Of a stretch of DNA of 64,000 nt, positions 57,598-64,000 are shown one piece after another; within the stretch, counting starts at the first letter, position 1, and every line of letters starts with the position of its first letter. This DNA comes from Astropecten irregularis (lineage: Eukaryota > Echinodermata > Asteroidea > Paxillosida > Astropectinidae), in contig OZ020251.1 in assembly GCA_963971285.1 (NCBI GenBank), positions 9,610,001 to 9,674,000 on the forward strand, given 5' to 3'. The notes beneath the pieces were generated by a model. The model made no database searches and was not told where the DNA came from. It saw nothing but the letters and a program-made list of their open reading frames with translations. The position numbers were made by a program, and so were the translations under genes.

Positions 57598-57844
57598 TTC
57601 CACTTATCCAGATAACCACACATTTATCTCGAGAAGTCGTGACCCTTCTATAAAGTGGTACAAGTCGTCTTGTCTCAATACCTTAGGCTCAACTTGGAAA
57701 AATTTTTCCCGAAAACGAGACAAGTCGACTTCCATCTTTCAGTAAGTCGTCTTGGCGAAATGAAGAAGTCGACTTCTTCGTCTTGCCCTTTTCTCGATAA
57801 GTCGACTTGGCGAGAGAAGTCTGTAGATATCTGGATAAGTGGAA
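57598..57844. mobile_element. 247-bp MITE with 17-bp inverted ends
   Basis: TTCCACTTATCCAGATA is present at the left and exactly inverted at the right. The interior has repeated AAGTCGACTT and AAGTCGTCTT words. Opposing 111- and 71-codon frames are incidental. Confidence 0.8.
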
Positions 57845-58164
57845 TGGCACCCATGGAGCACCGTAGATAATAAAAACAGATGGTTACATTATGATAGTTC
57901 GGTACATAAAACACTAATTCTATTTCGCCTAAAAGAAATCCTGGGTAAAAATGTCGCCTTTGAAAATGTAGCTGGCCTGTCTGATCACACCTAGTTTGGA
58001 CTCCATTCATTTCTTTGACAGGTCAGGGTACAACATTAATATTCCTCCCCCAGTACTTTGTGTAGTTATAGGCTTATAGTAGTAGTTTAATTCGACTTTA
58101 AGCAGTCTTCACAATTTCACACCACGGACAAAAACTGGTCCGGAAAACCTCATTACTTGCCGTA
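57845..58164. other. no assignable gene
   Basis: Short unique stretch. Confidence 0.4.
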
Positions 58165-58530
58165 TTGTCACGGTGCAATTTATCTTATGTTTCCTGCCCG
58201 AAGCAGACGGCTTGTGCCGGTGTGACTTGTTCTGTTAAAAGTCGATCTCTCAGCCGCTATTATTGTGATTTGATTGAGAGGAAAAGACCGAGGACAGTGG
58301 AAGAGCAGCGTGTCTTCCGTTACTATCTCATGGGGGAATTCTCTTGGGAACTACCCGTCACCTGTCAGCTTATCACGCTGGCCCACCTGGAAGGTCCTCG
58401 GTGTCCGGATGTGTACCTGATCCGGTTTCACTGTATACTCCGTTCAAAACCGTGCTGCTACATCAAACACTGCCGTAACAGCTCGCTGATGCTGGGACCG
58501 AGTCGGGCCGAGTCACCGAAAAGCTGTTAA
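58165..58530 (+). CDS. open frame of unknown function, GC-balanced
   Basis: A 121-codon frame in a GC-richer island closes at TAA (58528-58530). The product is Cys-rich (about ten Cys) and basic in the middle (IERKRPRTVEEQRVFRYY). It lacks a signal peptide, membrane span or known Cys framework. It is the longest frame outside tandem repeats that no large opposing frame shadows, so I list it, but I recognise no family and no splice structure. Confidence 0.15.
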   Translation: MSRCNLSYVSCPKQTACAGVTCSVKSRSLSRYYCDLIERKRPRTVEEQRVFRYYLMGEFSWELPVTCQLITLAHLEGPRCPDVYLIRFHCILRSKPCCYIKHCRNSSLMLGPSRAESPKSC

Positions 58531-59384
58531 CTTGTCATTACGAGACTCGCCGAATGGGGAGCCGAATTAAAGCCGATTGTATCCGAAGAGGCCCGAACTA
58601 ACCTTCGGGATGTTTACATCTTTGGAATACTTCGGCGTGCATTAATAGTCTGAGATGAAGGGTCCACGATACGACTATGAAGCGTTTTGGAAATATTAAT
58701 ATTTCCCTCTTTGTTTGTTAGTCTGTCACTCAAGTCAGATATTTTGCAAAAACTGCGCTCAATATCAATGCAAGTTACAATAGAGGCCTACAAGTTTTAC
58801 CATGGTGATTTAATCTCGACTCGCAAAAACTTTGACAAAAGGAGAGCCCAGCTCCAATAACATGACTCACAATCCAACCCCATAAATTTCCCATCTTCAT
58901 AATATTGCGTTCCATACAGATTTTGCTTGTTTGTAAACTTCTCCCAGCCCCGGGAGCGTGTGCGGGATCCCACCGCGTCTCCACGTGAAATTATACCCGG
59001 CAGCAGGCCGATTCTCACGGTATGCCCCGACGGCCAGGAGCCGCTGAGATATCGCTTTTCTGTCGGGCGGCTTCGTGCCGCGGCCAAGATAAAAACCGCC
59101 CAGGAAACTGGAAATCGGTTCACCCGAGCGGATAAATCCTACTATACCCCCGTGCGGTTCCGGTTCGTTATAAAGCCGTGGGTTTGTAGTATTCAGCCTG
59201 TTGCTTGCTATATAGATCTGTAGGTTTGGATAAAACAACGGTGTCTTTTATGGGATTCCCCCTTGGACAGCAAGGTATCATTGAGCATTCTAGCTCTATG
59301 CTTTGAGCTTATGTTTCTTCGCGCACGAGCACACAGCTGTCGATAACGTAAACCGTTTATGTGATCATCGCTGTAGATATTGGA
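58531..59384. other. no assignable gene
   Basis: A CpG-bearing patch at 58940-59170 gives overlapping frames on both strands (98, 113 and 108 codons) without domains. Confidence 0.4.
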
Positions 59385-59865
59385 TCCCATTGCGGTATTA
59401 AAGACCCCACATTGGATCAACGGAGATGGTATTAGGCCTATACTGTGTGCGCGTCTTGTTTTCAACAGGGGGGCCTTCAGACACTATGTGGACTTGATGT
59501 CCGCACAATGAATCGAGTCCACGTAACGCCACGAGGACATGATAGCTATTGTGGTATTAAAGACCCCACATTGATCAAAGAAGATGGTATTAAGCCTATA
59601 TGCTGTGCGTGTCGTGTGAGCAGGGGACCATGGGACTTCAGACACTATGCGGACTTGATGTCCGCACAATGAAATAGAGTCCACGTAACGCTATGAGGAC
59701 ATATACTATAGCCACTGCGGTATTAAAGGCCCAACATTTGATCACATGACTCGGTATTTGGCCCATACAGTGTGCGCGTCGTGTGAATAGGGGGCCATTG
59801 GACTTCAGACACTATGCGGACTTGTCCACACAATGAATCGAGTCCACGTAACGCTACGAGGTCAA
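59385..59865. repeat. about 163-bp tandem repeat, three copies
   Basis: GGTATTAAAG anchors lie at 59394, 59553 and 59719. Each unit contains CTTCAGACACTATG, GGACTTGATGTCCGCACAAT and GAGTCCACGTAACGC. The copies are diverged by small indels. GGAC...GTCC gives each unit an internal short inverted repeat. Confidence 0.9.
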
Positions 59866-60067
59866 TTGCAAACCAATGGCGAAATGCGAAACGAAATATG
59901 ACGTCATAATTCGCACAATTCTAAAGTTTAAATGTGCTGAATGTGGCCGACCTCTTGCAAACATTCGTAACAAAATAAGATCCAAGGCTTGTCCTTCACC
60001 GACGTAGATGAGCACTGTATACTCAGTGCTTGTTGACTACACATGAACAAATCATGCACTGGCTTAG

Positions 60068-60130
60068 GTGGGATTCGAACCCAATTATTGGATTCGATTC
60101 ACCTACCTATAGCTTAGTGGGGCCACTTTT
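60068..60130 (-). repeat. degenerate tRNA-derived SINE head
   Basis: Minus-strand B box GGTTCGAATCCC with weak A-box-like sequence (CTAAGCTATAGGTAGGTG). Confidence 0.45.
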
Positions 60131-60290
60131 ATAGAGTTGCTTAAGCACAACGTTTGCTTAAATATGAAGTCTTTATTTGTCAAACAGGATTACCAACCAA
60201 ATTTTCATATGATGTTTATTGCTTCTGACTTGTATTCGGCCATTCGTTGCTTAGCATAACATTCACCAAACTGGTTTTGGTAACACAACC
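60117..60290. mobile_element. MITE family F, partial copy F3
   Basis: Left end CATTTTATAGAGTTGCTTAA-like. The middle, TCTGACTTGTATTCGGCCAT, is shared with F2. The right inverted end is missing. Confidence 0.55.
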
Positions 60291-60417
60291 GAAATAAAGA
60301 TACTAGCCTATTATGAAACTTGCACACAATCACGCAAAATCAAAAGCATTTTCAGTTTTCTTACACAAGCGCGAACACCAATTTGATATTTCGATGGATT
60401 CTTCTCGGGTTAGTATC

Positions 60418-60597
60418 TTAAAGGAAATATACTTTGGTTTTTATCAAAGAAATACAGATTCATGGGCATTTCAGGCGAAACATTTTTAACGGTGTGTTTC
60501 TACCACAACCATCTTCATACCCTGTAAGTTATGCGTAAATCTGTGAACATTTCTGTTTTGGTTTCTTACCAAAGTATGATACTACATGTACCTTTAA
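60418..60597 (+). mobile_element. TTAA MITE family A, internally deleted copy A15
   Basis: TTAA at 60418-60421 and 60594-60597. The centre is deleted: ATTCATGGGC runs directly into ATTTCAGGCG. Confidence 0.88.
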
Positions 60598-61734
60598 ATT
60601 GTTTTCTGAAAGCCAAGCGATTGGAATGAGTAGTCCCAAATTATAAAAAAAAGAAGTGTTCAAGATTTTAAGCAAGCGAAAAGTGAACACTCCCGTAGGC
60701 TAAACTGTTAGAGATACCAATGAAAAAGTCCAAGAAGAAAGAGCTAATTAAATAGTCCCCGGCCAAATGAGAAAGGTAAAATCTCTTTGTTGATTCAAGG
60801 TAACAGTTGAGCTTCAAACTCCTATACGAGCTCTCGCCAAAACAACCGGATTTGGAGGAGGTGGGTTTTTATTTTTCTTTCGCCAAATAGGATTTTCTCC
60901 CCCGATGAGCGAGAGACCGGTACAGAGGAGAATGAACTCGCCGTGGATAGGGAGCTGGGCCCCCGTCTGACCTTCGGCCTTTGTCCGCTCGCCGTCCTTC
61001 GTATGCATCGTTCTTCTCCGGCGTCGGCTCCTTTTTAAGACTTAAAAATCAAGACTTGTTTTCTTGGCAGTCTGTTCTCCTGTTGGTTTTAGGGTGTGTA
61101 TGACAGTGTGTGTACATATCTGACCCCTTTTTTTGCAGAATGGCGAGAACAGACTTTTCCTTTTGCTGATGGGAGTGGTGGTAGTTCCGAATATTTTAAC
61201 TTGAGATGAAAATAACAAAATGTTGATACTTTGCATGAGATCCAGGAGATAATTACACACTTATTCCAGCCATTTTGCGATGAAAGGTGGTATTTGTGGT
61301 CGTCATGGTGATCTGATCTTCGACCATTGCCCAGCCAGTCTTTCATCTGACATTTGATCATCGTCTAGCCAATCAGGAGACCTCTTTCATTGGGGCTGGT
61401 TCGTTGCCCTCTTGTACCCAAGGCTCCTATTGGCCCGTCTCTGCTCCCCCATCAGACTGATCAAATTACGGGGTCGTTGACTCCGAATAAACGATGATTA
61501 ACCGACCGTGTCGGAATTGATAAAAATCGATCATCGATTCTTGCAGTCGGAGCATGTCTAGTGGGTTTCTAATGGGATCGGAGCTGTGATTTCACCGGAG
61601 CAAAGCGGCCGTAATAAACGATTGTCCCATTGCAATAAATCACCATGAAAATAAAACATCCACCACATGATATTAAATACGCCCTCTGTATTTGCAAACA
61701 TTGAAATTGTTAAGCTGAACATTACACATGGGAC
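60598..61734. other. no assignable gene
   Basis: Unique DNA with overlapping short frames without domains. Confidence 0.4.
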
Positions 61735-62430
61735 GGAGGTAAATCCCAGAGGTACGGGGCACTGACCAGGGGCACCAAGCCAATGTCCATGGGCACCAAG
61801 CCAGTGTCCATGGGCACCAAGCCAGTGGCCAGGAACATCAAGCCAATGACCAGGGTCATCAAGCCATTGACTAGAGGCATCAAGCCAAATGACTATAGGC
61901 GCCAAGCCAGTGCCCAGGGGCATCAAGCCAATAGGGCAACTATCCATAATGACTAAAGGCATCAAGTCAATAGCCACGAGCACCAAGCCAAATGATGACC
62001 AGGGGCACCAAGGCAATGACCAGTTGCATAAGCCACTAGAAGCCAATGGCTAAGGGCACCAAGGCAATGACCATGTGCACCAAGCCAATGGCCAGGAACA
62101 CCAAGCCAATCACCAGGGGCACCAAGCAAAATGACCAGGGGCACCAAGCCAATGACCAGGGGCACCGAGCAAAATGACCAGGGGCACCAAGCCATTATCC
62201 AGGGGCACCAAGGCAATGACCAGGGGGTATCAAGCCAAATTAGCCAATGACCAGGGGCACTAGTAGAATGTCCACTACTAACAGTGACCAGGGGCACCAA
62301 GGCAATGACCAGGGGCACCAAGGCACCAAGGCAATGGCCAGGGGTACCAAGGCACCAATGCAATGGCCAGAGACAGTGGGGCACCATGCCAATGACCAGT
62401 GGCATAAGTAGAATGTCCAGGGACATCAAG
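61735..62430. repeat. 21-bp degenerate minisatellite
   Basis: About 33 units based on GGGGCACCAAGCCAATGACC. It is unrelated in sequence to the two 21-bp arrays on the left despite the same period. Open minus frames of 162 and 155 codons are repeat artefacts. Confidence 0.93.
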
Positions 62431-63657
62431 GCAATAACTGGAGTTCACAAGAGCCTCAATGATCAGGGGGAATTTTGGCAATGATCAGCAAAATAAAATA
62501 GCAGCGTATTTCTCGCATCGCCCTCCCCTGGAGAAAAGCGCGTAATTCCCCCTCTCCTTGTTGACCGGTGACACGCCGAGGCCCCTGACACCGGGGAAAG
62601 GTCACTGGGATGTTTGACTTCAACATTAGGCCCCGTTATTTTTTCAATCACTGCAACAATAACCAGATCTTCTCGAACAAAAAATCTTGGATATACCTCA
62701 AGACCTATGTTGACAGTATTGCTCTACCCCCTCGTGCTGAAATAGGGTAAGCATTTCCGTAGATTGTTTCTTGTTCCGTACAATACGAGTTAATTCTCAA
62801 GTCTCTGTGCATGGAGTGTCTTAAGGTGGGAGTAAAAAAAAAAGTTACAGCCGTCAATAACCGAAACAATGGCCAGCGGGATTAGACCCCAAGAGGTAAC
62901 CGGGGAAGACCTTCGAAAGCCCCCGGCAGGACCAGCGAGCCGTGTGCGCTTGAGCGACCCGTCCGGTCAGGCAGGTATTGTCCCGTACTAATCCCCTTCT
63001 GTTACAGCCGCCACAGATACGGATACCCTTTCTCGGTTACAAGGGATAAACAGTCCAACAAAAAACACGAAGTAACGGGTAAACCAACCACACAGCCACA
63101 CAAAAAATGAGTAAACAGCAATGTCTCCGTGCCCAGTGAAAAAAATGTTTTTCTTCTATACCCCTTTTTTCAAGACTGGCTGTAGACTGGTAAGGCACTA
63201 ATCTCGAGACTGTACCCTGCACAAAATAATGGACAAGCTGGGGCTCCAGATTCTTTTCGATTAAAAGAACGACACAGTACAGTATTTACTTTAAGCTTTT
63301 GTAAAAGAGCACGATTTTTAAGTCAATAATTGCGAGCTAACTCGGTCTTCTTCAAACATAACTGCTTGTTGTGCAAACCAGGCCCCGTGTCTGACACAAA
63401 TGATTTCGTCTGAATTGAAGGTAATAATAAGTGTTTGGTCTTGTCACCAACAGGAAATGGTTGTGCCTCCAACGACCATTCAACTGGACAGGGTAATCCG
63501 GGCATGAATGATTGTTCCTGTCCATTCGCAACTTTTAATTCTGGACCCAAAATGAGTTTCGTGTCTTTAGTAAAAAAGACACTCATTCCTCAATTTGTTC
63601 AAGTAACAGCAACACCTATCCCCTATGTACACATTAAGCCTTAAATTCGATGCCCAA
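62431..63657. other. no assignable gene; GC-rich island
   Basis: 62840-63010 is GC-rich with GGGATTAG and CTAATCCCC, facing Otx-type words about 120 bp apart. It may be a non-coding regulatory element. Frames at 63323 (minus) and 63435 (plus) oppose each other without domains. Confidence 0.35.
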
Positions 63658-63950
63658 AGCAGAGTGTACAACTGTATACACTGTCAACATTTTCGGTAAG
63701 AATCTCGGTAACATGTTGCTGAAAATGTTGTCAGTGTACACAGAGCAAAACGAGTTGGGTAACATGTCGCCCAACTTGTCCCTCAGATGTAGACGAAAGA
63801 ATGGAAATGCATTTATTTCGCCGACATAATGCTGACATTAACCAATAAGGGTACACAGGGCCCAAAGTCGTGTTTCCCAGGTGTGTTGCCCTAACTGGAC
63901 AACATGTTACTGAAAATGTTACCGAAAATGTTGACAGTGTACACTCTGCT
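63658..63950. mobile_element. 293-bp MITE with imperfect inverted ends
   Basis: Both ends read AGCAGAGTGTACA. The left arm has about 11 extra bases before CACTGTCAACATTTTCGG, which the right arm shares. AACATGTT words recur inside. Confidence 0.8.
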
Positions 63951-63952
63951 CA

Positions 63953-64000
63953 CAGTGGCGTCACCAAGGGGGGCACGTGCCCCCCCTGGAAAACCTCGTG
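63953..64000. mobile_element. hAT-type MITE, cut by the window end
   Basis: CAGTGGCGTCACCAAGGGGG, then GGCACGTGCC and CTGGAAAACCTCGTG, match the inverted right end of the element at 47551-47778. It begins two bases after the preceding MITE. Confidence 0.88.

Noticed and set aside
58797..59238. Overlapping minus frames of 108 and 113 codons opposite a 98-codon plus frame
   Set aside because: A CpG-rich patch keeps several frames open at once, and none has a domain.
61558..62429. 162- and 155-codon minus frames
   Set aside because: Produced by the GGGGCACCAAGCC minisatellite, with no non-repeat domain.

Overview
This is a eukaryotic, repeat-dense, essentially gene-free window. Base composition is AT-rich, open frames are short, introns or CpG-type exons cannot be assigned with confidence, and nothing bacterial is present (no operons, no Shine-Dalgarno-led genes). 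The abundance of short inverted-repeat transposons, tRNA-derived SINE heads, minisatellites and the over-represented octamer TAGGCCTA suggests a marine invertebrate, probably a deuterostome such as an echinoderm. That assignment is inference only. I recognise no complete protein-coding gene. The longest open frames lie inside tandem repeats or lack family motifs.

Layout. 1-8572 is the edge of a satellite array: about 5.9 copies of a 1449-bp unit, apparently identical apart from one G in a poly-G run. Each unit holds a block of telomere-like TTAGGG motifs, a YY1-like inverted pair and a nested TA-flanked inverted-repeat element. 8573-17589 is unique-looking sequence with hairpins, a 40-bp minisatellite, two GGGTCAGGGC arrays and the first fold-back element. 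From 17590 to 60597 the window is seeded with 15 full or partial copies of one TTAA-flanked MITE family, plus three copies of a second TTAA-flanked family, several fused end to end. Interspersed are four fold-back elements with hammerhead-ribozyme-like cores and a fifth half copy, at least ten other MITE types, and about seven tRNA-derived SINE remnants, nearly all on the minus strand. Minisatellites lie at 24034-24850 and 28695-29206 (same 21-bp family), 51117-51962 (33-bp unit with AP-1 and CCAAT sites), 59385-59865 (about 163 bp x 3) and 61735-62430 (21 bp, unrelated). The window ends in two abutting MITEs, the last cut by the window edge.

Possible functional islands, all weak: a GC-rich start-codon exon with a nearby 21-nt microexon candidate (32450-32727), E-box/CRE composites (39261-39286 and 55528-55544), a TATA/YY1 promoter-like block (48360-48562), and a 5S rRNA-like internal promoter (53445-53517). 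The main biological story is non-autonomous transposon activity. No transposase, reverse transcriptase or other mobilising enzyme is encoded here, so the elements must have been moved by proteins encoded elsewhere.
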